DNA of 41,953 nucleotides from an uncultured Porphyromonadaceae bacterium (GCA_947253625.1 CAMYAB010000015.1:1-41953); one strand, 5' to 3'. Numbered from the stretch's first letter, positions 32,630-41,734 are shown. Made by a program: numbers and translations. The notes: a model not told the origin generated them from the sequence alone.

Positions 32630-32660
32630 GGACCCCCAAAAAAAGCGATTTTTCGGGTCC
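32630..32660 (+). terminator. Terminator-like hairpin after the beta-barrel gene
   Basis: GGACCC/GGGTCC (32630-32635 with 32655-32660) encloses an A-run facing a T-run that extends the pairing. A further T7 occurs at 32671-32677. The right arm is also the GGACC box that ends repeat copy 3. Confidence 0.5.
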
Positions 32661-32796
32661 AAAAACACCTTTTTTTGGAGAGACTGATAATCAAACACTT
32701 GCAAGGAGCTTTGAGTTTCACGGATAGAAGTGATCGGGTTCACGGATAGAAGCAAAACTTTTCACGGATAGAAGCGATCGCTTAGACGAATAAAAG
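32656..32796 (-). repeat. Dispersed 22-bp-array element, copy 3
   Basis: Minus-strand copy. Units are at 32775-32796 (unit 1, ending AAGCGATCG), 32753-32774, 32731-32752 (variable part CCCGATCA) and 32709-32730, then a 58-base tail with TTTGATTATCAG and the terminal GGACC. It lies in the convergent gap between the beta-barrel gene and dps. The unit boundary again forms AAGCGATCGCTT. Confidence 0.92.
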
Positions 32797-32850
32797 AAAA
32801 AATTGAGCCTTGCGAGGAAGGGAAAAAAGCAAAGCAGATTTTAGCAAGAA

Positions 32851-32897
32851 AGACCAAAAGAGGGGGTGTGCCAAAGTAACTTTTGACACACCCCCTC
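32851..32897 (-). terminator. Terminator of dps
   Basis: The stem GAGGGGGTGTG/CACACCCCCTC (32860-32870 with 32887-32897) has a partly paired loop (AAAG/CTTT). On the minus strand it is followed by TTTTGGTCTTTC. It lies about 20 bp past the dps stop. Confidence 0.75.
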
Positions 32898-32917
32898 ACG
32901 TCTCTATGAGACTGACC

Positions 32918-33391
32918 TTATTGGAGCAACGCAGTGAACATCCAAGCTTGCTTTTCGTGCATCGTCAAAAAGCCGGTGATGAGGTCAGCTGTGGCATCGT
33001 CATTCAGTTCTCCCGCAAGAGACAACAACTCACGCTCTCCCTCTACCAAAACCTTGATGGAGTGAAGAACTTGCTTGGTGATCTCGGTGGCATCGGTGAT
33101 GACCCCTGTCTCACGAAGTGTTGCTAAGCCCTGAATCTCCTCAATCCTGCGGGTAGGAATACCATCTAGCATCAATACACGCTCTGCCACAGCATCGATC
33201 TGCTCAAAAACTTGGTCGTACAACTCCTCTAGCTTGGCATGCATTCCAAAAAAAGTGACGCCCTGAACATGCCAGTGAAAGCCACGCAGGTTGGAGTAGT
33301 AGACATGGAGGTTGGCTAGGTACGCATTGAGTGCACCAACCATCTTCTTGGCATTTTCGGACTTTATTCCGGTTATCTCTATTATTTTCAT
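32918..33391 (-). CDS. dps: Dps-family ferritin-like DNA protection protein
   Basis: A 157-residue four-helix-bundle protein that assembles into 12-mers, stores iron and protects DNA from peroxide. The ferroxidase ligands at the dimer interface are His39 (FHWHV), His51 (GMHAK), Glu55, Asp66 and Glu70 (DAVAER), with the exact spacing of characterised Dps proteins. There is no Lys-rich N-terminal tail, so DNA binding may be weak. Single-gene unit with its own terminator. In Bacteroidetes such genes are often under peroxide control by OxyR. I did not recognise an operator, although an ACACTC/GAGTGT inverted repeat lies at 33482-33499. Confidence 0.94.
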   Translation of the reverse strand: MKIIEITGIKSENAKKMVGALNAYLANLHVYYSNLRGFHWHVQGVTFFGMHAKLEELYDQVFEQIDAVAERVLMLDGIPTRRIEEIQGLATLRETGVITDATEITKQVLHSIKVLVEGERELLSLAGELNDDATADLITGFLTMHEKQAWMFTALLQ

Positions 33392-33854
33392 ACTTCTATA
33401 GGTAATGAAAGATGAGTGAGTGCCGTTGCTTCCAATAAACAGTAAGGATCAAAAGAGGGAAGACAGCCTCTCACTTTATACACACTCTCTCTTGAGTGTA
33501 CAAGTTACAACAATAATACCACCTTTCATGTGTCGTAGCTTGTTAATTATCCACAAAGTAGGGCCACTCTAGATGCACAATCAATGAAAATACCTATTAC
33601 TAGGTACCCCATCGCATAGCGACTTGAGGTTTTAGAGACCACTGGCTTGTGTTTTTTACAACAACAGACAACAAAAAATGATCCTAACCTTTGCAAAGCG
33701 GGAGAGGCAAAAAGTGGGCGACAGGCTTTGGGAGCACGGAGATGACGAGCAGGAGACGTAGGTGTCGCACCTTACAATTTCTTGCTATCTTTGTGAAAGG
33801 GGGTAAGAAAAGAAGTGCATTTGTTTTTTTTAGAACCTACATCGCCCAACGTTT
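33392..33854. other. Divergent intergenic region between dps and the DHODH-like operon
   Basis: 463 bp with no supported gene. It holds inverted repeats at 33482-33499 (ACACTC/GAGTGT) and 33592-33605 (ACCTA/TAGGT), either of which might be an operator. It also holds a -7-like box for the plus operon near its right end. The part nearest dps is AT-rich. No copy of the 22-bp repeat is present. Confidence 0.5.
33786..33793 (+). promoter_or_regulatory. -7 box of the DHODH-like/holB/uup/rml operon
   Basis: TATCTTTG followed by TGAAAG matches TAnnTTTG and lies about 60 bases before the ATG of the first gene. No -33 box was recognised. Confidence 0.5.
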
Positions 33855-34898
33855 ATGGCAACTATCTCCACCAAATACGCTAAGACCCTAAGCCTACAAA
33901 GCCCGTTCGTCATAGCCAGCTCAGGCCTGACCCAAGATCCCAAGAAGATACAAGACTTCGCCAAAGGAGGGGCCGGTGCAGTGGTACTCAAGTCGATTTT
34001 TGAGGAGCAGATAGAGCACGAAGCAGCCTCGCTGGAGAACCAAAGCTATGACTTTCCCGGGGCGGATGAATACCTGCAAAGCTATGTCCGTGATCATGCA
34101 CTGGCACAGCACACCGACCTCGTCAAGGCCTGCAAAGACACACTGGAGATACCGGTGATCGCCAGCATCAACTGCTACAAGTCGGATCGGTGGATCGAGT
34201 ATGCCCGGACTCTCGTGGAAGCCGGTGCCGATGCCCTGGAGCTCAATGTCATGCGTATCGACACTGACCGTGCGCAAGAGTGGGGAGTGGCGGAGCGCAA
34301 CCTCATACAGATGGTGTCGGACTTGGTAGCCGTCCTTCCGGCGTCGACCCCCATCACCCTCAAGCTATCCAAGTACTATACCAATATCATCAGCCTCTGC
34401 CGAAGCCTCTCTATCGCAGGAGCAGAGGGTGTGGTGCTATTCAACCGGAGCTACTTTCCGGACATTGACATTCGGAATGAGTCCATTGTCTCGGGACCAG
34501 TCTTTAGCAGCGAGACGGACCTTTTGGACGGCATACGCTATACCGCTCTGGTACGTGGGACGGTGCCGGATCTCTCCATCGCTATCTCGTCCGGCGCTCG
34601 TGACGGCAAGGACCTCGTGAAAGGACTGCTGGCCGGTGCCAATGCCGTCCAGTACTGCACGGCACTCTACCACGGCGGTGCACGTATCGTGGCGGAGAGC
34701 CTGGACTTTCTCCACAAGTGGATGGAGGATCATAGGTACAAGAGTGTCGATGAGCTGATAGGTAGGCTGGCCGCCACGCGTGTCGACCATGCCAACCTGA
34801 TGCAGAGGAGCCAATTCATGAAGCACTTTGGCAGCCACGACGACCGTCCGACAGATAGCTTTGGTGGCAACAGCCAACCCCACCACACCCTATACTGA
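33855..34898 (+). CDS. Dihydroorotate dehydrogenase-like protein
   Basis: A 347-residue TIM-barrel flavoprotein-like enzyme of the DHODH superfamily, of the variant common in Bacteroidetes. It starts with the FMN-binding SPFVIASSGLT (17-27) and has GAGAVVLKSIFEEQ (39-52), PVIASINCY (about 99-107), ALELNVMRID, PITLKLSKYY, GAEGVVLFNR and the phosphate-binding ISSGARDGKDLVKGLLAGANAVQ as two adjacent pieces. The annotated pyrimidine pathway PyrD has a Ser or Cys base in a characteristic loop, which I could not assign here, so true dihydroorotate oxidation is uncertain. It is followed by holB 10 bp later, a conserved pairing in this group. Confidence 0.85.
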   Translation: MATISTKYAKTLSLQSPFVIASSGLTQDPKKIQDFAKGGAGAVVLKSIFEEQIEHEAASLENQSYDFPGADEYLQSYVRDHALAQHTDLVKACKDTLEIPVIASINCYKSDRWIEYARTLVEAGADALELNVMRIDTDRAQEWGVAERNLIQMVSDLVAVLPASTPITLKLSKYYTNIISLCRSLSIAGAEGVVLFNRSYFPDIDIRNESIVSGPVFSSETDLLDGIRYTALVRGTVPDLSIAISSGARDGKDLVKGLLAGANAVQYCTALYHGGARIVAESLDFLHKWMEDHRYKSVDELIGRLAATRVDHANLMQRSQFMKHFGSHDDRPTDSFGGNSQPHHTLY

Positions 34899-34908
34899 TC
34901 CACCGACA

Positions 34909-36042
34909 ATGCCCCATCGCATCCTCCCCGACTACAGTGAGGTCTACGGCCAAGCACGACAGATCGGTCACCTCTGCGACCTAGTGAGCCGAGGGACCAT
35001 CCCTCATGCGCTACTCCTGGAGGGGATGCCGGGCGGAGAGGCTTTTCCCCTGGCGGTGGCCTTTGCCCGACACATTCTCTGTGAGCACCCCACCGATGAA
35101 GGTCCCTGTGGTAGCTGTCTCTCGTGCCGGCAGATGGACGAGTGGCAGCACCCGGACTTTAGCATCATCTATCCGATCGCAAAAGAGGGTGAGAAGGAGA
35201 CAACAGCAAGCGACTATGCGGACGCCTTTGCCAAAATGATGCAAAAGCACGTCCGCTTCACCAACCAAGAGTGGCAAGAGACACTCGACTCCGGCAATAA
35301 GCAGCTGAATATACTGGTGGCCGAGGCCGACAAACTCTCCAAGAAGAGCGTCCTCAAGTCCTTCCAAAGCCACCACCAAGTAGTCCTCATCTGGCAACCC
35401 GAGACCATGAGAAGCGATACGGCCAACAAGCTCCTCAAGCTCTTTGAAGAACCCCCGGAGGAGATGATCTTCCTGGCTGTAAGCCATCGTCCGGACCTGC
35501 TGCTACCGACCATCGTCAGTCGCTTTCAGAGGGTTAGGATCCCCCCGATACCCGAGGAGACTCTGCGGACATTGCTCGCCGATCGATTTGGACTGGCCTC
35601 CGAGGAGGCTGTGGAGGTGGGCCACCTAGCACAAGGCAATCTCTACCAAGCTCTCCGCCTCGCCTCTGGAGTCAAAGACCCCCTGGCACAACAAGCCCTC
35701 ACCCTACTCGAGACGACCCTGGTGAGCGATCCCAGGCTCTACTTGAGCATGACCGAAGAGATCGCCAAAGCAAGTCGCCCACAGGTAATCGACCTTATCG
35801 ACCGGATCATCGGGCTGCTCCGCGAGGCCAATGCCCTGCGTCTCGGCCTCACAGATGCCGTCTACATCCCATCCGCCGACCTGCCACGGTTACAAAAAAT
35901 AGCGGAGAGGCTGCCCTTTGCAGCCTACCCCGCTCTCATGGAAAACCTAGACAATGCCCGCAACGAACTCATGCAAAACGCCAACATCAAGATCGTCTTT
36001 TTTGACCTCATGATCCACTTCGCCAGATCATACACTCGATAG
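34909..36042 (+). CDS. holB: DNA polymerase III delta' subunit
   Basis: A 377-residue clamp-loader subunit. The N-terminal AAA+ domain has a degenerate Walker A (EGMPGGEAFPL, 38-48, lacking GKT), as expected for the non-hydrolysing delta'. A four-Cys zinc module (Cys58, Cys67, Cys70, Cys73) follows. The RFC box region reads KLLKLFEEPPEEMIFLAVS, with an SRFQRVR sensor segment (the Arg finger is supplied to the gamma subunit). The start at 34909 was chosen because it gives MPHRILPDYSEVYGQ, with the family start; an in-frame upstream ATG lies within the DHODH-like gene. It is 9 bp from uup. Confidence 0.93.
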   Translation: MPHRILPDYSEVYGQARQIGHLCDLVSRGTIPHALLLEGMPGGEAFPLAVAFARHILCEHPTDEGPCGSCLSCRQMDEWQHPDFSIIYPIAKEGEKETTASDYADAFAKMMQKHVRFTNQEWQETLDSGNKQLNILVAEADKLSKKSVLKSFQSHHQVVLIWQPETMRSDTANKLLKLFEEPPEEMIFLAVSHRPDLLLPTIVSRFQRVRIPPIPEETLRTLLADRFGLASEEAVEVGHLAQGNLYQALRLASGVKDPLAQQALTLLETTLVSDPRLYLSMTEEIAKASRPQVIDLIDRIIGLLREANALRLGLTDAVYIPSADLPRLQKIAERLPFAAYPALMENLDNARNELMQNANIKIVFFDLMIHFARSYTR

Positions 36043-36051
36043 CAATCCACT

Positions 36052-37917
36052 ATGGCAATACTACAGGTAGACAACTTATCCAAGAGTTTTGGCGTCCTTG
36101 AGTTGTTTCGAGGCCTCACATTTTCACTGGAGGAAGGACAAAAGGTGGGCCTTATCGCCCCAAATGGAGCCGGCAAGAGTACCCTCCTGAGGATCCTGAT
36201 CGGGAAAGAGCCGGCAGACTCCGGTACGGTCCTAATCCCCAAGGAAGCACGAGTGGCCTATTTACCTCAGCACTCCGACTTTGGCGACTACCCCGACATC
36301 CTCACCGCCTGCCTCAGCGGGATACGTCCGGAGCTGCGCAACGCCATCGAGCGCTACGAGGAGGCCGAGCAGAGCAAGGATCCACAGGCACTCATGCAAG
36401 CCATGGCGCAGATGGATGCCCTCGATGGCTGGAGTATCACACAAGAGCTCACGGCACTGCTCGATCGCCTACACCTCACCGACCCCACCAGATCCACCCA
36501 AGGGCTATCCGGCGGAGAAAACAAGCGGATCGCACTCGCCTCCGTGCTACTCGACGCACCCAACCTCCTCATCCTGGACGAGCCTACCAACCACCTCGAC
36601 CCCGACGTGACAGAGTGGCTCGAGGAGTACCTCAGAGAAAAGCCCGTAACACTCCTCATGGTCACACACGACAGATACTTCCTAGATCAAGTGTGCGACA
36701 CCATCATTGAGCTAGACGACCACAGACTATACACCTACGAGGGCAACTACTCCCTCTACCTCGAAAAGCGACAAGAGCGACTGGACCAAATGCAAGCAGA
36801 GCAACAGTCGCTCCGCAATATCTATCGGCGTGAGCTGGAGTGGATGCGCAGCACACCGCAGGCACGCTCCTCCAAGGCCAAGTACCGCAAAGACGCCTTT
36901 CACGAGACCGAGTCACGGCTCCGATCGGCCAGCACCTCACGCCAACCCACACTGGAGAGTGCCGGATCATTGTATATTGGCAAAAAGATCTTTGAGGCCC
37001 GAGGTCTCTGCAAGTCCTTTGGCGACAAAGTGGTCCTCCGCGACTTTTCCTACGACTTTGCCCGCAGGGATCGAGTGGGTATCATAGGGCCAAATGGTGC
37101 CGGTAAGACCACACTCATCAAGCTCATCATGGGGCTGATCCAGCCCACAGCCGGCACCATCACGCTCGGTGAGACCGTCCGCTTTGGCTACTTTGCCCAG
37201 ACACCGCCCCAATTTCCGGAGGACAAAAAGGTGATCGAAGTCCTTACCGACCGAGCGGAGCACATTACCCTGAGCAGTGGCAAAAGCATTAGTGCCATGC
37301 AGTTCCTAAACCGCTTCCTCTTCTCACCGGCACGCCAGCAGGACTACGTCGCCAAGCTCAGTGGAGGAGAAAAGAGACGACTGCAGCTCTGCACGGTCTT
37401 GATGGACAACCCCAACTTCCTCGTGCTGGACGAGCCCACCAACGATCTCGATATCCCCACCATACAAGTACTGGAGGAGTACCTTACGGACTTTAGTGGC
37501 TGCCTCCTGATGGTATCGCACGACCGATTCTTCATGGATCGACTGGCCGAGCACCTCTTTGTCCTCTGCGGAGATGGCAGTGTGGAGGACTTTCCGGGCA
37601 ACTATACCGACTACCGACTCCGGCAAAAAAGCACAGCCACCAAGGCGCACACCCAAGCATCCACCACACCACCGACCGACAAGCCCATACGGCAAGACCG
37701 AAAAAAAAGACGCAGCTACAGAGAGCAACAAGAGTTCGACGCTATCGAAAACGAGCTCCCCGAGCTCCAAAAGCAACTCCATCAAATCACAGAAACAATG
37801 AATAGCGGGACAGTGGCTCCGGACGAACTGACTCGGCTTGCCAACCAATACACCGCACTAAAAGACGAGATCGACGAAAAAGAGATGCGCTGGCTGGAGC
37901 TCAGCGAAATCGAGTAG
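36052..37917 (+). CDS. uup: ABC-F ATPase of the Uup type
   Basis: A 621-residue soluble protein with two ABC cassettes and no membrane domain. Walker A motifs are APNGAGKST (36-44) and GPNGAGKTT, signatures are LSGGENKRIAL and LSGGEKRRLQL, and Walker B is LILDEPTNHLD and LVLDEPTNDLD. A linker with charged helices lies between the cassettes, and a basic, coiled-coil C-terminal domain (from about 540) is typical of Uup. ABC-F proteins act on the ribosomal E site to rescue stalled or mis-shaped complexes; Uup also affects transposon excision and has been linked to branched DNA. It is not clearly an antibiotic-resistance ABC-F. Nine bp after holB, 16 bp before rmlA. Confidence 0.92.
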   Translation: MAILQVDNLSKSFGVLELFRGLTFSLEEGQKVGLIAPNGAGKSTLLRILIGKEPADSGTVLIPKEARVAYLPQHSDFGDYPDILTACLSGIRPELRNAIERYEEAEQSKDPQALMQAMAQMDALDGWSITQELTALLDRLHLTDPTRSTQGLSGGENKRIALASVLLDAPNLLILDEPTNHLDPDVTEWLEEYLREKPVTLLMVTHDRYFLDQVCDTIIELDDHRLYTYEGNYSLYLEKRQERLDQMQAEQQSLRNIYRRELEWMRSTPQARSSKAKYRKDAFHETESRLRSASTSRQPTLESAGSLYIGKKIFEARGLCKSFGDKVVLRDFSYDFARRDRVGIIGPNGAGKTTLIKLIMGLIQPTAGTITLGETVRFGYFAQTPPQFPEDKKVIEVLTDRAEHITLSSGKSISAMQFLNRFLFSPARQQDYVAKLSGGEKRRLQLCTVLMDNPNFLVLDEPTNDLDIPTIQVLEEYLTDFSGCLLMVSHDRFFMDRLAEHLFVLCGDGSVEDFPGNYTDYRLRQKSTATKAHTQASTTPPTDKPIRQDRKKRRSYREQQEFDAIENELPELQKQLHQITETMNSGTVAPDELTRLANQYTALKDEIDEKEMRWLELSEIE

Positions 37918-37933
37918 CCACCCCCCAAAAACC

Positions 37934-38839
37934 ATGTCCACACCATCCATGAAAGGCATCATCCTCGCCGGCGGATCCGGCAGCAGACTCTATCCCATCA
38001 CGAAAGGGGTCAGCAAGCAGCTCCTGCCCGTGTACGACAAACCAATGATCTACTACCCGCTGTCGACCCTTATGCTGGCCGGTATACGCGACATACTCCT
38101 CATCTCCACGCCACACGACCTCCCGGCATTTCGGCACCTGCTGGGCGACGGAAGCGACTACGGCATACACCTCTCGTACGCTGTGCAACCCTCACCCGAT
38201 GGTTTGGCCCAGGCTTTTGTGATCGGGGAGGAGTTCATTGGCTCGGATGATGTCTGCCTCATCCTAGGCGACAACATCTTCTACGGTCGCGGCCTCAGTG
38301 AGATGTTACGCACTGCCGTGACGAGTGTCCGGAGTGCACGCCACGCCCACATATTTGGCTACCAAGTGGATGAGCCGGAGCGCTACGGAGTCGTCACCCT
38401 ACGGGATGGCAAGCCCGTGCACATTGAGGAAAAACCCCGCCACCCACAGTCCCATCACGCCGTCGTCGGCCTCTACTTTTACCCCAATAACGTTATACAG
38501 ATAGCCAAGCAGATCAAACCATCGGCACGAGGAGAGCTCGAGATCACCTCCGTCAACGACACCTACCTCCGAGCAAAAACCCTCGACATCACACTCATGG
38601 GCCGAGGGTTTGCCTGGCTCGACACCGGCACTTTCGACTCCCTCAGCGAAGCCTCCACCTTTGTCGAAGTGATCCAAAAACGCCAAGGGCTCAAGATCGC
38701 CTGCCTCGAAGAGATCGCCTACCGAAACGGCTGGATCTCACAGAGCCAACTGCTCCGGTGCGCCGACGAAATGGCCCAAAACGAATACGGCAAGTACCTC
38801 CAAAAGGTAGCCAACCAAGACGACCCTCAAGAATCATGA
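37934..38839 (+). CDS. rfbA: Glucose-1-phosphate thymidylyltransferase
   Basis: A 301-residue RmlA that makes dTDP-glucose from dTTP and glucose-1-phosphate, first step of dTDP-rhamnose synthesis. The nucleotide loop LAGGSGSRLYPITKGVSKQL (about 11-30), then QPSPDGLAQAF, LILGDNIFYG, VEEKP-like IEEKPRHPQS and FAWLDTGTFDSL are all present. The start at 37934 gives MSTPSMKGII; ATG at 37949 would give the more typical MKGIILAGG. It overlaps rfbB by 4 bases. Confidence 0.97.
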   Translation: MSTPSMKGIILAGGSGSRLYPITKGVSKQLLPVYDKPMIYYPLSTLMLAGIRDILLISTPHDLPAFRHLLGDGSDYGIHLSYAVQPSPDGLAQAFVIGEEFIGSDDVCLILGDNIFYGRGLSEMLRTAVTSVRSARHAHIFGYQVDEPERYGVVTLRDGKPVHIEEKPRHPQSHHAVVGLYFYPNNVIQIAKQIKPSARGELEITSVNDTYLRAKTLDITLMGRGFAWLDTGTFDSLSEASTFVEVIQKRQGLKIACLEEIAYRNGWISQSQLLRCADEMAQNEYGKYLQKVANQDDPQES

Positions 38840-39912
38840 AAAACATACTCATCACCGGCGGAGCCGGATTCATCGGCTCCAACCTCGTCCGACACATGGT
38901 CCAAAAGTACCCGGACCTACAGATCCACAATCTCGACAAGCTCACCTACGCCGGCAACCTCGACAACCTGACAGACCTCCAAGGGTGCCCCAACTACACC
39001 TTCATCCACGCCGATATAGCCGACTACCCCACCATGCAGGCCGTGATGGAGCAGTACCGGATCGACGCTATCCTCAATACCGCCGCCGAGAGCCACGTCG
39101 ACCGCAGCATCCTGGATCCCTTCACCTTCGCACGCACCAATGTCCTCGGCACACTCACCCTACTCCAAGCCGCACGAGAGTACTGGGAGCGACACGACCT
39201 CATGGATACTGCCCGCTTCTTTCACATATCCACCGACGAAGTCTACGGAGCACTGGCACCGGGCGAGTCCCCCTTCTCCGAGACCAATAGGTACGACCCA
39301 CACTCACCCTACTCGGCCAGCAAAGCATCCGCCGACCACTTCGTCCGAGCCTACCACGACACCTACGGCCTACCCACGCTCATCTCCAATTGCTCCAACA
39401 ACTATGGCCCTTACCAGTTTCCCGAGAAGCTCATCCCCCTCGTGATCCAAAACATCCGCACCGGCAAGCCCATACCCATCTACGGCAAGGGAGACAACAT
39501 CCGCGACTGGCTCTTTGTCACCGATCATGTACGAGCCATCGACCTCATCCTACACAAGGGACAACCCGGTGAGACCTACAACATCGGTGGGCACAACGAG
39601 TGGCGCAACATCGACCTGATCAAGCTGGTCATCCACACGACCGACGAGATGCTGGGCAACCCCGAGGGGCACTCACTCCCACTCATCACCTTCGTAAAGG
39701 ACCGCAAAGGGCACGACCTCCGATACGCCATAGATGCCCAAAAGATAGCGGACCAACTGGGCTGGAAGCCCTCGGTCACCTTTGAGGAAGGAATCCGAAA
39801 GACCATACGCTGGTACCTCGACCACCAAGAGTGGCTGGACAATGTCACCGGAGGAGAGTACCGCAACTACTACCGGACCATGTATCACGAGCAAAACCCG
39901 CCTCTCCCATGA
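38836..39912 (+). CDS. rfbB: dTDP-glucose 4,6-dehydratase
   Basis: A 358-residue RmlB, an extended short-chain dehydrogenase that converts dTDP-glucose to dTDP-4-keto-6-deoxyglucose with tightly bound NAD. The Rossmann motif is GGAGFIGS (8-15), the catalytic Tyr-Lys pair is in YSASKASADHFV, HISTDEVYGAL carries the active-site Thr-Asp-Glu, and NNYGPYQFPEKLIPL and RDWLFVTDH follow. The start at 38836 overlaps the rfbA stop (ATGA); a longer frame from 38758 lies inside rfbA. It also overlaps the next gene by 4 bases. rfbC and rfbD are not in the window. Confidence 0.97.
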   Translation: MKNILITGGAGFIGSNLVRHMVQKYPDLQIHNLDKLTYAGNLDNLTDLQGCPNYTFIHADIADYPTMQAVMEQYRIDAILNTAAESHVDRSILDPFTFARTNVLGTLTLLQAAREYWERHDLMDTARFFHISTDEVYGALAPGESPFSETNRYDPHSPYSASKASADHFVRAYHDTYGLPTLISNCSNNYGPYQFPEKLIPLVIQNIRTGKPIPIYGKGDNIRDWLFVTDHVRAIDLILHKGQPGETYNIGGHNEWRNIDLIKLVIHTTDEMLGNPEGHSLPLITFVKDRKGHDLRYAIDAQKIADQLGWKPSVTFEEGIRKTIRWYLDHQEWLDNVTGGEYRNYYRTMYHEQNPPLP

Positions 39913-40844
39913 TCTCCATCATCATCCCCCTATACAACCGCCCGGAAGAGCTGGAGGAGCTGCTGCACAGTCTCACGACCCAGACCAAGCCACACGAGGC
40001 CATCGAGGTCATCGTCGTAGAGGACGGCTCCACCATCACCGCTGAGCAGGTGGTACGGCAGTACAGCACGGCCCCATTTGCACTCCGGTACCTGACTCAA
40101 AAAAACGGAGGCCCGTCCTCCGCACGCAATACCGGTGCCCGACAAGCGGAGGGCGAGTGGCTCCTCTTCCTCGACTCCGACACCATCCTACCCCCCGAGT
40201 ACCTCTCGGCAGTCACTCGCGCCATCCGATCCACAGAGGCCGACCTCTGGGGCGGACCCGACAGAGGGCACGACACCTTCACCCCGATCCAAAAAGCCAT
40301 CAGCTACAGCATGACCGCCTTCCTCACCACAGGTGGCATACGAGGTGGGCAAAAAGAGACCGTCGACCGCTTTTACCCACGGACCTTCAACATGGGGGTA
40401 CGCAAGAGCGTATTCGACCAATTGGGGGGCTTTGACACGAGCATGAGGTACGGAGAGGATCTCGACTTCAGCATGCGCGTCATCGAGTCCGGCCACACCT
40501 CAGCCCTCTACCCCGACTGCTGGCTCTACCACAAGCGACGGAGTACATTCGCCGCCTTCTTTAGCCAAGTACGCCACAGCGGACGAGCACGATGGACACT
40601 CCGTGCCAAGCACCCCGGCACGCTCAAGGTTGTCCACGCACTGCCGAGCCTCTTTGTCCTCGGTTGCCTGGGTAGTCTCGCCGTGGGCCTGGTACAGCTA
40701 CCCCTCCTCTACGCCCTCCTGATACTGGGAGATGCACTCCTCAAGGGGTACACCCCCCGAGAGTCCGTCTACTGCGTGGTGGCCGCCTTTGTACAGCACT
40801 TCGGCTACGGCATCGGCTTCATCGAAGAGCCCTTCCGCAAATAA
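39909..40844 (+). CDS. GT2-family glycosyltransferase
   Basis: A 311-residue GT-A glycosyltransferase. The N-terminal domain has SIIIPLYNRPEEL (3-15), EDGST (38-42), NGGPSSARNTG (66-76) and the metal-binding FLDSDT (88-92). A later catalytic region reads RYGEDLDFSMRV. The C-terminal part has a hydrophobic stretch from about 250 (LPSLFVLGCLGSLAVGLVQL, then LLYALLILGDALL), suggesting a membrane-anchored enzyme that elongates lipid-linked or surface glycan. Donor and acceptor are unknown, but dTDP-sugar genes directly upstream and a 4-base overlap with rfbB suggest a surface polysaccharide role. Confidence 0.9.
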   Translation: MISIIIPLYNRPEELEELLHSLTTQTKPHEAIEVIVVEDGSTITAEQVVRQYSTAPFALRYLTQKNGGPSSARNTGARQAEGEWLLFLDSDTILPPEYLSAVTRAIRSTEADLWGGPDRGHDTFTPIQKAISYSMTAFLTTGGIRGGQKETVDRFYPRTFNMGVRKSVFDQLGGFDTSMRYGEDLDFSMRVIESGHTSALYPDCWLYHKRRSTFAAFFSQVRHSGRARWTLRAKHPGTLKVVHALPSLFVLGCLGSLAVGLVQLPLLYALLILGDALLKGYTPRESVYCVVAAFVQHFGYGIGFIEEPFRK

Positions 40845-40891
40845 TCAGCAAGCAAAAAAGAGACAAAGCAGTGGCCGAGTCTACCGACCAC

Positions 40892-40921
40892 TTGGCCGGC
40901 TCATAACTTTTTTTACTTTTG
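40892..40921 (+). promoter_or_regulatory. Promoter of the 40955 beta-barrel gene
   Basis: TTG (40892-40894), a 19-base spacer, then TACTTTTG (40914-40921), matching the Bacteroidetes consensus closely. It gives a leader of about 27 bases before the ATG. Confidence 0.78.
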
Positions 40922-40954
40922 CGCCTCATTAGATCAAAAGACTTCTGTATAGAT

Positions 40955-41623
40955 ATGAATCACATGAGACTCAAAACGACTTTGATGGCTTGTGCCTTGG
41001 CTCTGCCACTTTTTGCAAACAACGTATGGGGACAATCGTCCCAATCCACATCCACCCAATCAACCGGCCTACCGACCACACGGTGGAGCGTAGAGCTGGG
41101 TATGCGCAATGGGGTCACCTTTGAGCACACCATAGCCAAGCACTGGACCATGAGGTATGGGATAGGCGAAGCAATTCACTGGAACTTTCAGCCCCTCCTC
41201 TTCGGCCCGGATCCGGAGAAAAAGTGCGAAAACCCCTACTACTCCAACTGCAACGTAGAGAGCAAGGGCGCCACTCGAATCGGCTTCATGGGAGACTACC
41301 ACGGCATCTCTCCCTTCGTCAATGTTGCGATCCGCTGGTATGCTCGTCCCGGCGAAGCAGGGGATGGATTTTTTGCCGGCTTTGACCTGATCTACTTCCA
41401 CGATAGCTGGAAGGTCGCCCTAAAGCCGTCCAAAGACATTATCAAGCTGTCGCACACCTTCATGATGTCGCCCTGTATCGGCTACAACTTCCGCATCACC
41501 GATCGTCTGAATATCAAGACGATGCTTCTGCCCAGCTTTGGTGTCGGATACTCGCAGAGGACCGACTCGACCTACGGCATCCCCACCATCTCCTGTGACT
41601 TTGGGGTGACCTATGCCTTTTGA
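40955..41623 (+). CDS. Predicted outer membrane beta-barrel protein
   Basis: A 222-residue protein (from the ATG at 40955) with a signal peptide whose hydrophobic part is LMACALALPLFANNVWG. The mature part has a Ser/Thr/Gln-rich start (SSQSTSTQSTG), then alternating strands of a small barrel and a C-terminal Phe (CDFGVTYAF). I do not recognise the family; it looks like an eight-stranded OmpA- or OmpW-like barrel. Start 40955 was chosen because the promoter lies just upstream; a longer frame from 40919 overlaps the -7 box. It is a single-gene unit with three terminator-like hairpins behind it. Confidence 0.75.
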   Translation: MNHMRLKTTLMACALALPLFANNVWGQSSQSTSTQSTGLPTTRWSVELGMRNGVTFEHTIAKHWTMRYGIGEAIHWNFQPLLFGPDPEKKCENPYYSNCNVESKGATRIGFMGDYHGISPFVNVAIRWYARPGEAGDGFFAGFDLIYFHDSWKVALKPSKDIIKLSHTFMMSPCIGYNFRITDRLNIKTMLLPSFGVGYSQRTDSTYGIPTISCDFGVTYAF

Positions 41624-41645
41624 TCAGTGGAGATACGGGGCAGAG

Positions 41646-41675
41646 TGAGCGTGTGAGACCACGCTCATTGCCTTT
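41646..41675 (+). terminator. First terminator after the beta-barrel gene
   Basis: An 8-bp stem TGAGCGTG/CACGCTCA (41646-41653 with 41660-41667) with loop TGAGAC, followed by TTGCCTTTTT. Confidence 0.72.
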
Positions 41676-41681
41676 TTCCCC

Positions 41682-41723
41682 AAAAAGCAAGAGTGACCCC
41701 CGGGGGGTTGCCCTTGCTTTTTT
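41682..41723 (+). terminator. Second terminator-like hairpin
   Basis: AAAAAGCAAG (41682-41691) pairs with CTTGCTTTTT (41713-41722), with an inner CCCCC/GGGGG stem. The T-run of the right arm gives a typical intrinsic terminator, and the A-run on the left would serve the opposite strand. Confidence 0.75.
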
Positions 41724-41734
41724 CGTCTCCTATC

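Noticed and set aside
19297..33774. Shared 12-base sequence AGGTGCGACACC near 19300 and 33760 (opposite strands)
   Set aside because: A 12-base match is expected many times by chance in a window of this size and the flanks do not match.
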